DNA of 64,000 nucleotides from assembly GCF_000378345.1 (NCBI RefSeq), contig NZ_KB899546.1, positions 437,523 to 501,522 of the forward strand, in the 5' to 3' direction. This DNA comes from Hirschia maritima DSM 19733 (GTDB lineage: Bacteria; Pseudomonadota; Alphaproteobacteria; Caulobacterales; Hyphomonadaceae). Numbering within the stretch: position 1 is the stretch's first letter; each line of letters begins with the position of its first letter. Below are positions 52,050 to 61,863 of this stretch, one piece after another. Below the pieces are notes generated by a model. The model saw only the letters and a list, made by a program, of their open reading frames with translations. It searched no databases and had not been told where the DNA came from. Both the position numbers and the translations under genes were made by a program.

Positions 52050-52376
52050 TTAATGCGCTCTGTCGAGATGAGCTGACAGCGATTCAATGCGTCCTGCAGC
52101 ATCAGATAATGCTTTAGCAGCGCGTTGTTCTATGGCTTCAATGCGCTCATCAAGAGAATTTACACCGGCACTTTGTTCTGCTTCTTCCAATTCGTCCAGC
52201 AACGACAAAGATGCCGCGAGGAAAAGCTGCTCAACACCGATATCACCCATAACTTGTGCGAGTTCAACAACACGCTCATTTAAACGCGCGCCCAATTCTT
52301 GAAGACGTTTTTCTTGGCCTTGTTCGCACGATATTATGTAACGTTTCTTATTTATGTTTAGTTCGGCTTTGCTCAT
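52050..52376 (-). CDS. zapA: Cell division protein ZapA
   Basis: A 108-residue protein from ATG 52376 (AGGGGTG upstream). ZapA binds FtsZ and bundles protofilaments at the division site. It shows the N-terminal globular part, AELNINKKRYIISCEQGQEK and LQELGARLNERVVELAQVMG, and a C-terminal coiled coil (LSLLDELEEAEQSAGVNSLD ... ALSDAAGRIESLSAHLD). It follows the DUF4164 gene by 49 bases on the same strand, a conserved pair in alphaproteobacteria. The frame open to 52424 would overlap that spacer and is not needed. Confidence 0.92.
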   Translation of the reverse strand: MSKAELNINKKRYIISCEQGQEKRLQELGARLNERVVELAQVMGDIGVEQLFLAASLSLLDELEEAEQSAGVNSLDERIEAIEQRAAKALSDAAGRIESLSAHLDRAH

Positions 52377-52425
52377 GCTATCACCCCTGAAGCTTGGATA
52401 TTTATCAAATCTGAATTCCCACAAA

Positions 52426-52737
52426 TCAGACTTTACCCAAGGCCTCCCTAACTTCCTTAATCGCTGCGCCTAAAGCTGTTGAAGCTTCATCGGCCAGCTG
52501 TTGTAATTCTTTTTCTCTAGCTTTAGCACTGTCTAGATCCATCGCCAGTTTTGCGCGATCTCGTCTCAGTGCTTCGGCTTCTCTTTCTGCAGGACGAGAA
52601 GCATCTAGCCTTTCCATTACGCGATCAATGCCACCTGTAAGATTGGTAATTGCATTGTTTAATCGACGTTCAGCTTGAGCCAGAATATCGTGTTCTTGCA
52701 CTTTTGCGCCTTTTTTATTCTGATAATACTCATCCAT
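52426..52737 (-). CDS. DUF4164 coiled-coil protein upstream of zapA
   Basis: A 103-residue protein, almost entirely helical: heptad-like runs from residue 17 to 100 (ILAQAERRLNNAITNLTGGI, EREAEALRRDRAKLAMDLDS, KAREKELQQLADEASTALGA). It matches DUF4164, a short coiled-coil family encoded next to zapA in alphaproteobacteria. The position suggests it helps organise the divisome with ZapA, analogous to the ZapB-type coiled coils; this is inference from context. Divergent from tkt, with about 140 bases between the start codons. Confidence 0.88.
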   Translation of the reverse strand: MDEYYQNKKGAKVQEHDILAQAERRLNNAITNLTGGIDRVMERLDASRPAEREAEALRRDRAKLAMDLDSAKAREKELQQLADEASTALGAAIKEVREALGKV

Positions 52738-52875
52738 GTTAACTATTTTGCTTCACTAAGCTGTTGGATGCAATCAATTTTTGCAATAGCAGACGATGAA
52801 AGCTTTACGACTTGGGTCTTGACGTAATTTGTAATGCGTTTAACTCACCTAAAAAAACATCACAGGGAAGCCATT

Positions 52876-54861
52876 ATGAGTTCATCAGCGGTCGCTAATC
52901 GCGATATGGCAAATGCCATTCGTGCACTTTCTACAGATGCCATTGAAAAGGCTGGAATCGGGCATTTAGGTTTGCCTTTGGGGATGGCGGATGCGGCGAC
53001 AGTGCTGTTTACTCAGTTTTTGAAATACGATCCCACTTCACCAAAATGGCATGACCGAGACCGTTTTGTTCTATCGGCTGGTCATGGGTCGATGTTGATC
53101 TATTCATTGCTTCACCTGACAGGTTATCCATCTGTATCGATGGAAGACATTAAACAATTTCGTCAATTGGGATCAAAAACACCGGGTCACCCTGAGAATT
53201 TTGTCACCGAAGGTGTGGAGACAACAACAGGTCCACTGGGACAAGGTATTGCAACGGCGGTTGGAATGGCAATCGCAGAACGCAGCATGAATGCGCGTTA
53301 TGGCGATGAACTGGTAGATCACTATACATATGTAATCGCTGGTGATGGGTGCCTTATGGAAGGTATCTCGCAAGAAGCTATTACCCTAGCTGGGCACTTA
53401 AAGCTTGGTAAGTTGATTGTTCTTTTTGATGATAATGCCGTGACGATTGATGGTGGAACTGACGTTGCAGATTCCACAAAACAAACTGCACGATTTGCAG
53501 CATCCGGCTGGGATGTTGAGGCGATTGATGGTCACGATCCTGAAGCAGTAGCAGCGGCGATCAAAAAGGCACAATCCAAAACAGATCAACCGAGTATGAT
53601 TGCTTGTAAAACTACGATTGGTTTTGGTGCACCTACTTTTGCTGGTCAGGGTAAGGCGCATGGTGGTCCATACCCAGCGGATGAAACAGCGGCTTTGCGC
53701 GAGAATCTTGGTTTACCAACTGAGCGTTTCTTTGTTGAATCCGATGTGCTTTCTGCTTGGCGTGAAGCTGGTATCCGTTCGGTTGACACCAGAAAAGCTT
53801 GGGAAGCTCGTTTGGAAACTTCAGCAAACGGCGCTGAATTCACTCGCGCTATGGAAGGTAAACTGCCTGCTGGCGTAGAAGATGCGATTAACGCGCACAA
53901 AAAAGAAGTTGTTGAAGGACAATCAACTAAAGCAACTCGTCAATGGTCCGGTGCAGCGCTTGAAGTGTTGACGGGAGCTGTTCCAGAAATGGTTGGTGGA
54001 TCAGCCGATTTGACTGGTTCCAACAACACAAAAACATCACACACAACTGCTCTAAACAATGATGATTGGGCAGGGCGCTATATGCACTATGGTGTGCGTG
54101 AGCATGCAATGGCTGCTGCTATGAATGGAATGGCGCAGCACGGGGGCGTTATTCCTTATTCTGGAACCTTCCTAGCATTTGCTGATTATTCTCGTGGTGC
54201 AATCCGTTTGGGAGCTCTGATGGGGGAACGTGTCATTCACGTGATGACTCACGACTCAATCGGACTGGGTGAAGATGGTCCAACGCACCAACCTGTAGAG
54301 CATGTGGCTTCATTGCGCGCCATGCCAAACATTTATGTTTTCCGTCCATGCGATGGTGTGGAAACAATGGAAGCTTGGCAAGTTGCACTGAGCAAGGAAG
54401 AAAGCCCGTCAGTGCTGGCTTTGACACGTCAAGGAGTTCCTGCCGCTAGAACAGTGCACACAGAAGAAAACCTAGTCTCAAAAGGTGGGTATATTCTGAA
54501 GGACGCAGAAGATGGCATGGCACAAATTGTGCTAATCGCTTCAGGGTCTGAAGTGGGACTCGCTTTGGATGCACAGGCCAAGCTTGCTGAGCAAGACATT
54601 AGCGCACGCGTTGTATCAATGCCATGCATGGAATTGTTCTTTGAACAATCTGACGCATATCAAGCTGAGGTATTGGGCGGTAATGTTCCAAAAGTTGGTG
54701 TAGAAGCCGGTGTTAGATTTGGGTGGGATTCAATTATTGGGTCAGACGGTGAATTTGTTGGTATGACAGGTTTTGGTGCTTCTGCGCCAGCTAAGGATTT
54801 GTTTAACCACTTCAATATTACGTCTGACGCTGTAGTAGATGCTGCATTAAAGCAAATCTAA
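52876..54861 (+). CDS. tkt: Transketolase
   Basis: A thiamine-diphosphate enzyme that moves two-carbon ketol units between sugar phosphates in the pentose phosphate and Calvin-type pathways. The 661-residue product from ATG 52876 (AGGGAAG upstream) has [38 protein letters not shown], the ThDP motif [14 protein letters not shown], the middle domain [20 protein letters not shown] and the C-terminal domain to the end. The usual KANSGHPGxPxGMA segment here reads [14 protein letters not shown], an uncommon variant in a cofactor-proximal loop. It opens the run tkt-gap-orf-pgk-fba, with 85 bases to gap. Confidence 0.96.
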   Translation: MSSSAVANRDMANAIRALSTDAIEKAGIGHLGLPLGMADAATVLFTQFLKYDPTSPKWHDRDRFVLSAGHGSMLIYSLLHLTGYPSVSMEDIKQFRQLGSKTPGHPENFVTEGVETTTGPLGQGIATAVGMAIAERSMNARYGDELVDHYTYVIAGDGCLMEGISQEAITLAGHLKLGKLIVLFDDNAVTIDGGTDVADSTKQTARFAASGWDVEAIDGHDPEAVAAAIKKAQSKTDQPSMIACKTTIGFGAPTFAGQGKAHGGPYPADETAALRENLGLPTERFFVESDVLSAWREAGIRSVDTRKAWEARLETSANGAEFTRAMEGKLPAGVEDAINAHKKEVVEGQSTKATRQWSGAALEVLTGAVPEMVGGSADLTGSNNTKTSHTTALNNDDWAGRYMHYGVREHAMAAAMNGMAQHGGVIPYSGTFLAFADYSRGAIRLGALMGERVIHVMTHDSIGLGEDGPTHQPVEHVASLRAMPNIYVFRPCDGVETMEAWQVALSKEESPSVLALTRQGVPAARTVHTEENLVSKGGYILKDAEDGMAQIVLIASGSEVGLALDAQAKLAEQDISARVVSMPCMELFFEQSDAYQAEVLGGNVPKVGVEAGVRFGWDSIIGSDGEFVGMTGFGASAPAKDLFNHFNITSDAVVDAALKQI

Positions 54862-54946
54862 TTGGGTCGTAAATATTGATAAAAGTGTGCTACGGGGCCA
54901 TGTATCACGTAGCGTAACTCACAGGGACTATATAAGGAATTTAAAG

Positions 54947-55954
54947 ATGGCTGTACGTATAGCAATCAATGGCTTTGGCCGCATCGGACGTTTGGTATTG
55001 CGTTCAATTATTGAAAACAACCGTACTGATGTTGAGGTTGTGTCAATCAACGACCTTGGACCAGTGGAAACAAACGCTCACTTGCTAAAGTATGACTCTG
55101 TACATGGTACACTTCAGGCAGATGTTTCTGTTGAAGGTGATAGCATCGTAGTCAACGGTAAAGCTATCAAAGTTACAGCTATCCGTGATCCTAAAGAACT
55201 TCCACACGCTGAAAACAATGTTGACATTGCGATGGAATGTACAGGTTTCTTCGCATCAAAAGAAAAAGCATCTGCTCACCTTGACGCTGGTGCAAAGCGT
55301 GTGATCGTTTCTGCTCCTGCAGGCGGTGCTGACAAAACTATCGTTTATGGTGTGAACCACGACACATTGACTGCTGATGACACTGTTATCTCAAACGCAT
55401 CATGTACAACAAACTGTTTGTCACCTGTTGCTAAAGTATTGAACGACACAATTGGTATCGAAAAAGGTATCATGACAACTGTGCACTCATACACTGGTGA
55501 CCAGCCGACTCTAGACCGTATGCACAACGACCTTTACCGTGCACGTGGTGCAGCATTGTCTATGATCCCAACATCAACTGGTGCTGCTAAAGCTGTTGGT
55601 TTGGTTCTTCCAGAGCTAAACGGAAAATTGGACGGTTTCTCTCTTCGTGTGCCAACACCAAACGTATCTGTTGTTGATTTGAAGTTTGTTGCAAAGCGCG
55701 ACACATCAATCGAAGAAATCAACGCAGCAGTTAAAGAAGCATCTGAAGGTTCTTTGAAAGGCGTTCTTGGTTACACTGAAGTGAAGCACGTGTCTTCAGA
55801 CTTCAACCACGACCCACACTCATCAATTTTTCACGCTGACCAAACAAAGGTTATGGATGGAAACTTTGTATCTGTGTTGGCTTGGTATGATAACGAGTGG
55901 GGTTTCTCAACTCGCATGTCTGACACAGCGGTCGCTCTGGCGAAATTTATCTAA
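54947..55954 (+). CDS. gap: Glyceraldehyde-3-phosphate dehydrogenase
   Basis: A 335-residue NAD-linked GAPDH from ATG 54947 (AAGGAA upstream). The N-terminus [20 protein letters not shown] binds the dinucleotide; [19 protein letters not shown] holds the catalytic Cys, the partner His lies in [10 protein letters not shown], and the C-terminal half has [16 protein letters not shown] and [19 protein letters not shown]. It converts glyceraldehyde-3-phosphate to 1,3-bisphosphoglycerate. The codon choice is visibly biased (many ACA/GCA/GTT), consistent with high expression. It follows tkt and precedes a small gene and pgk in what looks like one operon. Confidence 0.97.
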   Translation: MAVRIAINGFGRIGRLVLRSIIENNRTDVEVVSINDLGPVETNAHLLKYDSVHGTLQADVSVEGDSIVVNGKAIKVTAIRDPKELPHAENNVDIAMECTGFFASKEKASAHLDAGAKRVIVSAPAGGADKTIVYGVNHDTLTADDTVISNASCTTNCLSPVAKVLNDTIGIEKGIMTTVHSYTGDQPTLDRMHNDLYRARGAALSMIPTSTGAAKAVGLVLPELNGKLDGFSLRVPTPNVSVVDLKFVAKRDTSIEEINAAVKEASEGSLKGVLGYTEVKHVSSDFNHDPHSSIFHADQTKVMDGNFVSVLAWYDNEWGFSTRMSDTAVALAKFI

Positions 55955-55972
55955 GAATGAAAGTTCGCTCTC

Positions 55973-56296
55973 TTGGCTGTTTTCCGTTGCTTTATCAAAG
56001 GAATTGATTTCCCAGGATCAGTTATTGGAAAAAATGAGAGCGTTCTGTACGGATTCTATACTACAAGATTGGTTACGGCTTCCTCATATGAGGAAGCCGA
56101 ACTTTTAGCTGTAGACATGATTTGGGATCAAAATATCCTCGACTGTCTATGGGAAAAAAAATTTAAACCAACTCCAAGGCTTGTAGTAGAGAAAATTGAT
56201 GAAGTGCGAGCTGTTGTAAAGGTTGGGCCGAATAGTGGTGCGACTTGGTTTGAACAAGAATATGATGGTTCGGAGCCATTCCACAAAGAGGATTGA
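55973..56296 (+). CDS. Small hypothetical protein between gap and pgk
   Basis: An open frame of 107 codons in the gap-pgk interval, ending in TGA one base before the pgk start. The encoded protein ([20 protein letters not shown], then [30 protein letters not shown] and a final [19 protein letters not shown]) is soluble, mixed alpha/beta and not recognised. The likely start is TTG 55973; there is no ATG in this frame near the beginning and the ribosome-binding site is weak, so translational coupling to gap is possible. The tight fit against pgk argues that it is a real member of the operon. Function unknown. Confidence 0.6.
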   Translation: MAVFRCFIKGIDFPGSVIGKNESVLYGFYTTRLVTASSYEEAELLAVDMIWDQNILDCLWEKKFKPTPRLVVEKIDEVRAVVKVGPNSGATWFEQEYDGSEPFHKED

Positions 56297-56297
56297 G

Positions 56298-57497
56298 ATG
56301 AGTACTGGTTTTAAAACCCTGAATGACGCTGAGCTCGACGGTAAGACTGCTCTTGTCCGCGTTGATTTTAACGTTCCTATGAATGAAGCAGGTGAAGTGA
56401 CGGATGACACGCGTTTACGTGCGGCACTTCCAACGATCAAATACCTTACTGACAATGGCGCAAAAGTAGCGTTGCTTGCTCACTTTGGTCGTCCAAAAGG
56501 TAAAGTGGTTCCAGAGATGAGCCTTGGTCCGGTAGTACCTGCAATCGAAGCTGTTTTGGGCAAGCCTGTTACATTTGCAACTGCATGTGTAGGGCCGGTT
56601 GCTCAACAAGCGATTGATTTGGCTGGTAAGGGCGATGTGATCCTTTTGGAAAACACACGTTTTGAAGCCGGTGAAGAGAAAAACGACACTGAGCTTGCTG
56701 AAGAAATGTCCAAGCTAGGTGATGTCTATGTGAATGATGCTTTCTCCGCTGCTCACCGTGCGCACGTGTCTACAGAAGGTTTGGCTAAATTTCTTCCTGC
56801 TTACGCGGGACGTTCAATGGAAGCCGAATTGAAATCATTAGATGCAGCACTTGGCACACCTGTTCGTCCTGTTGTGGCTGTTGTCGGTGGGGCAAAAGTT
56901 TCTTCCAAAATCGATCTATTGAAAAACCTTGTTTCCAAAGTCGATACGTTGGCGATCGGTGGTGGAATGGCAAACACATTCCTGTTTGCAGATGGTGTTA
57001 GTGTTGGAAAGTCACTTTGTGAGTCAGAATTGACAGGCACAGTGAAAGAAATTCAGGACGCAGCTGAAAAGTCTGGTTGTAAGATCTTGCTACCAACAGA
57101 CGTCGTATGTGCAAAAGAGTTTAAAGCACGTGCGCCATCTCGTATTTGTAATGCAAATGATGTTGCTGAAGAAGAAATGATTTTGGATGCAGGTCCAATT
57201 TCGGCTGCGACATTGGTTGATGAAATGTCCAAATCTAAGACAGTTGTATGGAACGGACCGCTAGGGGCGTTTGAACTTGAGCCATTTGATGAGGCGACGG
57301 TAGCTGCTGCCAAAGGTGCGGGTGATCTAGCTAAATCAGGTAAGATCACTGCAGTTGCTGGTGGCGGAGACACCGTTGCTGCGTTAAACCACGCGAAAGC
57401 TGCAGACGATTTCACCTTTATCTCGACTGCTGGAGGGGCATTCCTCGAGTGGATGGAAGGAAAAGTGCTTCCAGGTGTAGAGGCGTTGCGCGCTTAA
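56298..57497 (+). CDS. pgk: Phosphoglycerate kinase
   Basis: Pgk transfers phosphate from 1,3-bisphosphoglycerate to ADP in glycolysis, reversible in gluconeogenesis. The 399-residue product from ATG 56298 (GAGG upstream) has the N-domain signature [20 protein letters not shown] and [11 protein letters not shown], then [20 protein letters not shown], and the C-domain nucleotide loops [12 protein letters not shown] and [13 protein letters not shown]. The frame from 56223 adds 25 residues from the preceding gene and is rejected. Directly follows the small ORF. A hairpin at 57553 separates it from fba. Confidence 0.97.
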   Translation: MSTGFKTLNDAELDGKTALVRVDFNVPMNEAGEVTDDTRLRAALPTIKYLTDNGAKVALLAHFGRPKGKVVPEMSLGPVVPAIEAVLGKPVTFATACVGPVAQQAIDLAGKGDVILLENTRFEAGEEKNDTELAEEMSKLGDVYVNDAFSAAHRAHVSTEGLAKFLPAYAGRSMEAELKSLDAALGTPVRPVVAVVGGAKVSSKIDLLKNLVSKVDTLAIGGGMANTFLFADGVSVGKSLCESELTGTVKEIQDAAEKSGCKILLPTDVVCAKEFKARAPSRICNANDVAEEEMILDAGPISAATLVDEMSKSKTVVWNGPLGAFELEPFDEATVAAAKGAGDLAKSGKITAVAGGGDTVAALNHAKAADDFTFISTAGGAFLEWMEGKVLPGVEALRA

Positions 57498-57552
57498 ACC
57501 AGAGTAATAAAACTGACGTTTTGTTAGTTTAAAACTAAATTTGAAGATGGCG

Positions 57553-57579
57553 GCACGGAATCTGCTAGGGGTTCCGTGC
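57553..57579 (+). terminator. Hairpin between pgk and fba
   Basis: GCACGGAA (57553-57560) and TTCCGTGC (57572-57579) form a perfect stem with an 11-base loop. There is no T-run, so this is more likely an mRNA-processing or partial termination site than a full terminator; it could set different levels of pgk and fba. Confidence 0.45.
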
Positions 57580-57629
57580 TACTGTAAAAGCAATAATCGC
57601 GAAAACGCGAATGCATATGGGACAAAAAC

Positions 57630-58523
57630 ATGACTAACACGGAAATGGCGCAACAAGCGGCAACTAAAGACGGATTCGTAGCTGCTCTGGACCAATCAGG
57701 TGGTTCAACTCCAAAAGCTCTTAAAGCTTACGGCGTAGAAGAAAGCGCGTATTCAAACGATGATGAAATGTTTGCGTTGGTACACGAAATGCGTACACGT
57801 ATCATTAAATCACCAGCTTTTAACGGCGACAAAGTTATCGGTGCAATCTTGTTTGAACGTACAATGGATGGCGAAATTGACGGAATGCCAACGGCCAAAT
57901 ACCTTTGGGAAAAGCGCGGTGTCGTGCCTTTCTTGAAAGTTGATAAAGGTTTGGCAGACGAAGAAAACGGCGTTCAGGTGATGAAGCCGATGCCTGGACT
58001 TGATTGTTTGCTTGAGCGTGCTGTTGAAAACGGTGTGTATGGAACAAAAATGCGTTCAGTTGTGAATGCTGCAAACCAAGAAGGTATTGCTGCTGTTGTT
58101 GCTCAACAATTTGAAGTTGGCATGCAGATTATCTCACACGGTCTTATGCCTATTATTGAACCAGAAGTGACAATCACAATTTCTGACAAGGCTGAAGCTG
58201 AAGAAATTCTTCGTTCTGAAATCACAAAGCAACTTGATGCGCTTCCAGAAGACAAACAAGTGATGTTGAAGCTTTCACTTCCAACTGAAGCGAACTTCTA
58301 TCAGTCTTTGATTGATCACCCACGTGTGCAGCGTGTTGTGGCTCTGTCTGGTGGTTACGCTCGTGAAGAAGCAAATGCAAAACTTGCTTCCAACACTGGC
58401 ATGATCGCCAGTTTCTCCCGTGCGACTTTGGAAGGCTTGTCAGCTCAACAATCTGACGCAGACTTTGATGGTACTTTGTCATCAACAATTGATGAAATTT
58501 ATACCGCTTCTAAAGCTGGTTAA
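57630..58523 (+). CDS. fba: Fructose-bisphosphate aldolase class I
   Basis: A Schiff-base aldolase of 297 residues of the bacterial class I type. Its N-terminus, [20 protein letters not shown], resembles that of eukaryotic-like enzymes. The catalytic lysines are expected in [10 protein letters not shown] and in [30 protein letters not shown] supplies the phosphate-binding loop, and [12 protein letters not shown] lies near the C-terminus. It cleaves fructose-1,6-bisphosphate to triose phosphates and closes the tkt-gap-pgk-fba block. Use of class I instead of the more common zinc class II enzyme is notable but known in alphaproteobacteria. A clear terminator follows. Confidence 0.94.
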   Translation: MTNTEMAQQAATKDGFVAALDQSGGSTPKALKAYGVEESAYSNDDEMFALVHEMRTRIIKSPAFNGDKVIGAILFERTMDGEIDGMPTAKYLWEKRGVVPFLKVDKGLADEENGVQVMKPMPGLDCLLERAVENGVYGTKMRSVVNAANQEGIAAVVAQQFEVGMQIISHGLMPIIEPEVTITISDKAEAEEILRSEITKQLDALPEDKQVMLKLSLPTEANFYQSLIDHPRVQRVVALSGGYAREEANAKLASNTGMIASFSRATLEGLSAQQSDADFDGTLSSTIDEIYTASKAG

Positions 58524-58552
58524 GATAGCTTTCAATTGAATTGAAAATGAAG

Positions 58553-58579
58553 CCCGCTCTTAAACGGGAGCGGGTTTTT
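58553..58579 (+). terminator. Intrinsic terminator after fba
   Basis: CCCGCTC (58553-58559) pairs with GAGCGGG (58568-58574), loop 8, followed by TTTTT. It lies about 30 bases after the fba stop codon and closes the carbon-metabolism run. Confidence 0.88.
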
Positions 58580-58666
58580 ATTTGCTTTACACAAAAATGT
58601 GAGCTCTAACTGATTTGCCGCCAGCACAGATAATTACCATATCGCTTTGATAGCGGGAGATTTAGT

Positions 58667-58885
58667 GTGTTTAAGCGTAGACTGATTTTTACTGGGCTTA
58701 TGTCTTTGGGGATGAGCGGTTTAGTTGGGTTGTTCATAACGATTGTGAATACCGGAATTGACGAAGACCTTGCGATGCGATGGTTAAAAGCATGGGGATT
58801 GGCTGCGCCAATTGCATGGTTTGTTGCATTTAGTTTAGCTCCATTTGCAGAGAAAATAACAAATTTTCTGATGAAAAAGATCTAA
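58667..58885 (+). CDS. DUF2798 family small membrane protein
   Basis: A 72-residue protein with two membrane helices: LIFTGLMSLGMSGLVGLFIT and WGLAAPIAWFVAFSLAPFAE, joined by a short loop (NTGIDEDLAMRWLKA). This is the DUF2798 layout, a family of tiny inner-membrane proteins of unknown function. The start is GTG 58667 with GGGAG upstream. It stands between the fba terminator and thiE. Confidence 0.83.
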   Translation: MFKRRLIFTGLMSLGMSGLVGLFITIVNTGIDEDLAMRWLKAWGLAAPIAWFVAFSLAPFAEKITNFLMKKI

Positions 58886-58943
58886 AACGCTGACATATAG
58901 GTCTGATGTACAATTCCTGCCAGCAAACGCATCAGAACTTATT

Positions 58944-59594
58944 ATGAATCAAGAATGTCGATTATATCTCATCACACCGCCCATTATTGATGACATTGAA
59001 GCTTTCACACATGCACTCAAAGAGGCGCTTGATGGTGGAGACGTGGCTTGTCTGCAGATACGTTTGAAATCTAGAGAAGGTGTATCCGCGCCGGATGATC
59101 ACATTGTGGAAATTGGTCGCCGGATAATTCCGATAGCGCAGGAAAAAGGTGTTGCAGTTCTAATCAATGACCGCCCAGATCTTGCAAAGAAGCTAAAAGC
59201 AGACGGTGTGCATATAGGTCAAGAAGACGCTAGCATACAGGAAGCACGTCAAATTCTTGGTGAAGATGCTATCGTTGGCGTGACATGTCATGATAGCCGT
59301 CATCTTGCTTTAGAGGCGGGGGAAGGTGGTGCAGATTATGTCGCTTTCGGTGCTTTTTATCCAACGCAGACTAAAGATCCTAAATCAAAAGCTGAGATAG
59401 ACACTCTCACTTGGTGGCAACAGTTCATCGAATTACCTTGTGTGGCTATTGGTGGTATCACCGTGGAAAATGCAAATCCCATAATAGAGGCTGGTGCCGA
59501 CTTTATTGCGGTATCATCTGGTGTATGGAATTATGAGGGTGGGCCAAAGAAGGCAGTGAGTGAATTAAATAAGTTAATGCATTCAAGGGGTTGA
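58944..59594 (+). CDS. thiE: Thiamine-phosphate synthase
   Basis: ThiE joins the thiazole and pyrimidine halves of thiamine to give thiamine phosphate. The 216-residue TIM barrel shows GGDVACLQIRLKSREG, VLINDRPDLAKKLKADGVHI (phosphate and pyrimidine sites), GVTCHDSRHLALEAGEGGAD, YVAFGAFYPTQTK and the final phosphate loop PCVAIGGITVENANPIIEAG. All hallmarks are present. It is the only thiamine gene in the window; transketolase, a thiamine-diphosphate enzyme, is 4 kb upstream but in another transcript. No TPP riboswitch pattern was seen in the 58886-58943 leader. Confidence 0.93.
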   Translation: MNQECRLYLITPPIIDDIEAFTHALKEALDGGDVACLQIRLKSREGVSAPDDHIVEIGRRIIPIAQEKGVAVLINDRPDLAKKLKADGVHIGQEDASIQEARQILGEDAIVGVTCHDSRHLALEAGEGGADYVAFGAFYPTQTKDPKSKAEIDTLTWWQQFIELPCVAIGGITVENANPIIEAGADFIAVSSGVWNYEGGPKKAVSELNKLMHSRG

Positions 59595-59672
59595 AGAAAA
59601 CCACTTTTTGCTTCATTTGTCTCCATCATAGATTGATATTGAGAAATGAAAATTGCGTGAGGGGTAAGCGTC

Positions 59673-60857
59673 GTGGTTGATATAAATGCTCGTGAACGAC
59701 TGAAGCTCATGCTTGGCGGTGTGAGTTTGCTTGCATTGGGTAATTGCAGTGGTGGTGGAGGGGGCTCTAATAGTACGCCTACTCCAACTCCTACACCGAC
59801 GCCAACACCCACACCTACTGGATATCAGCCTAGTTCTGGATTGCTGAGAAACACTTACAGAAACAATTTTAAAGTTGGCTCCTCTGTTCAGACGCCGCGC
59901 ATAGACGCAGCTGACACGAGTATCGATCTGTTGAAATCGCAATTCAATTCCATGATGGCCGAATACGAAATGAAGCCAAATGCACTGGCTCCTCGAGAGG
60001 GGGAGTTTGATTTTTCAGCTGCAGATCGGCTCGTCGATTTTGCTGAAGAGAATGGCCTGGAAATGCATGGGCACACGCTTTTGTGGAATGATTCAACTCC
60101 TGACTATTTCTTTGAAGGAACACGCGCTGAAATTAAGGCCAGACTTGAAAACTACATTACCCAAGTCGTGTCGCGTTATCGTGGTCGGATTAAGTCATGG
60201 CATGTTGTCAATGAAGTAATAGCCAATAGCGATTCTGAGCCGAATGCGCCCTATTCTGACACCACATGGTATCGAGTAGTGGGCAATGCTGACTTTATTG
60301 ATTGGGCGTTTGTGGCTGCACGTGCAGCCGATCCGGATGCACTATTGCTGATCAATGAATATACAACTGAATTCCCAGACAAGCGCGCGAGATTATTGCA
60401 AGTTGTTCAAGATTTGCTCGACCGAAACATTCCAATTGATGGTGTTGGGCATCAATGTCATCTTGATTACAGGGATACTGCTCAATCCGTTCTTGATGCA
60501 ATTGATGCAGTTGATGATCTATTCGCCGGGCTGGTAAATCATATCACTGAACTGGATGTTTCTGTATATGGTGATCCAGGTTCATGTTGGGAAAACCAAA
60601 CTGGTTGTGATCCGGATTTCGGGGCAAATTTGCCTGATAGTATGCAAGCCACTCAAGCTCAATTATTGAGAGATATTTTCGATGGACTTATTCTAAGGCC
60701 AAGTGTTGAAAACGTATCTTTTTGGGGAATTACAGATAAGTATTCTTGGCTGAACACTTCGCCAACTACGCGTTCAAATTATCCATTGTTGTTTGATCGT
60801 AATTATGAAGCGAAACCTATGTTTCGAGCTATTACCGATAGAAATTATGAGATTTAG
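59673..60857 (+). CDS. Exported endo-1,4-beta-xylanase, GH10 family
   Basis: A 394-residue glycoside hydrolase. The N-terminus is a signal or lipoprotein leader (ERLKLMLGGVSLLALGNC; Cys near residue 26, although Asn before it is unusual), then a Gly-rich stretch and a Thr-Pro repeat linker (residues 36-49). The GH10 barrel follows: NALAPREGEFDFSAADRLVD, MHGHTLLWNDSTPDYF, WHVVNEVIANS with acid/base Glu181, GVGHQCHLDY, ITELDVSVYG with nucleophile Glu293, and WGITDKYSWL. It should cut xylan backbones outside the cytosol. The start is GTG 59673 with GAGGGG upstream. No other xylan gene is close, so it is a stand-alone enzyme. Confidence 0.93.
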   Translation: MVDINARERLKLMLGGVSLLALGNCSGGGGGSNSTPTPTPTPTPTPTPTGYQPSSGLLRNTYRNNFKVGSSVQTPRIDAADTSIDLLKSQFNSMMAEYEMKPNALAPREGEFDFSAADRLVDFAEENGLEMHGHTLLWNDSTPDYFFEGTRAEIKARLENYITQVVSRYRGRIKSWHVVNEVIANSDSEPNAPYSDTTWYRVVGNADFIDWAFVAARAADPDALLLINEYTTEFPDKRARLLQVVQDLLDRNIPIDGVGHQCHLDYRDTAQSVLDAIDAVDDLFAGLVNHITELDVSVYGDPGSCWENQTGCDPDFGANLPDSMQATQAQLLRDIFDGLILRPSVENVSFWGITDKYSWLNTSPTTRSNYPLLFDRNYEAKPMFRAITDRNYEI

Positions 60858-61000
60858 CAAGTTCATTTGAAGTTTGGTAGAAAAGCCAGATTTGTAGACA
60901 AGCTTGATAAATTGCTCTGACTAGGATAGACGCGCCGTCTGGTATTTTACTTTGCGTCCATCCACACAAATGCAAAGACTGCTCTTAGGAAATCAAAACA

Positions 61001-61816
61001 ATGTCTCGCCCATCACCGACCGTTACCATTATGATTGAAGCTGCTCAGGTGGCTGGCCGCAAATTATTGCGTGACTTTGGTGAGGTTGAACAATTGCAGG
61101 TGTCTAAAAAAGGACCTGCTGATTTTGTTACTATGGCAGATAAAAAAGCAGAAGAGATTTGTTTTGATCGTCTTTCAAAGAAGAGACCGGGTTATGGTTT
61201 CTTGATGGAAGAAGGTGGAGTTGTTGAAGGATCAGATAAGTCGCACAGGTTTATTGTAGATCCATTGGATGGAACGACAAACTTCTTACATGGCATTCCC
61301 CACTTTGCTGTATCAATTGGCCTTGAACGTGATGGAGAACTTCGCGCGGGTGTCATTCATGATGTGGTTCGCAACGAGATTTTTTGGGCTGAGACGGGAG
61401 AAGGTGCTTGGTTGGAAAACCGTCGTTTGCGAGTCTCCAATCGACGCAAATTAGGTGAATCAGTCCTCGCAACGGGTATTCCGTTTATGGGACGTGGAGA
61501 TCATCCGGAATTTCTGAAAGAGCTAAACATACTGATGGGCGAAGTGGCTGGGATCCGTCGTTTTGGATCTGCTGCGCTTGATTTGGCGTATGTAGCAGCC
61601 GGTCGCTATGACGGCTTCTGGGAGCGCGGATTAGCTCCATGGGATGTTGCTGCGGGTATTGTTCTTGTAAAAGAAGCCCATGGCGAAGTTCATGGACTAA
61701 GTGGAAACGATCCATTCAATGATGGTGATCTTGTTTGTGCAAACTCCACAATAGCGGCCAAAATGATTGACCGCATTGAAGGGCGCGTAAAACCAAAATC
61801 TTCTGATACATTCTAA
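61001..61816 (+). CDS. suhB: Inositol-1-monophosphatase family protein (SuhB-like)
   Basis: A 271-residue phosphatase. The metal sites are DFVTMADKKAEE, GFLMEEGG, IVDPLDGTTNFLHGIPHFAV and GLAPWDVAAGIVLVKEAHGE, the standard set of Mg-dependent inositol monophosphatases. TNFLHGIPHF fits SuhB, which dephosphorylates inositol-1-phosphate and, in E. coli, also joins rRNA antitermination complexes. FGSAALDLAYVAAGRYDGFW is another hallmark. It is distinct from hisN at 47.6 kb. Monocistronic: 143 bases after the xylanase gene and ended by a strong bidirectional terminator. Confidence 0.93.
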   Translation: MSRPSPTVTIMIEAAQVAGRKLLRDFGEVEQLQVSKKGPADFVTMADKKAEEICFDRLSKKRPGYGFLMEEGGVVEGSDKSHRFIVDPLDGTTNFLHGIPHFAVSIGLERDGELRAGVIHDVVRNEIFWAETGEGAWLENRRLRVSNRRKLGESVLATGIPFMGRGDHPEFLKELNILMGEVAGIRRFGSAALDLAYVAAGRYDGFWERGLAPWDVAAGIVLVKEAHGEVHGLSGNDPFNDGDLVCANSTIAAKMIDRIEGRVKPKSSDTF

Positions 61817-61824
61817 TAGATTAT

Positions 61825-61852
61825 AAAAAGGCCAGTGTTTTCTGGCCTTTTT
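61825..61852. terminator. Bidirectional terminator between suhB and the DinB gene
   Basis: AAAAAGGCCAG (61825-61835), six-base loop, CTGGCCTTTTT (61842-61852): an 11-base perfect stem with A and T runs at the ends, lying between convergent genes. Confidence 0.9.
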
Positions 61853-61863
61853 GATATCCAAAG

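Noticed and set aside
58886-58943. TPP riboswitch before thiE
   Set aside because: The conserved CUGAGA and ACC(C)-type THI-box segments are missing and the leader is too short.
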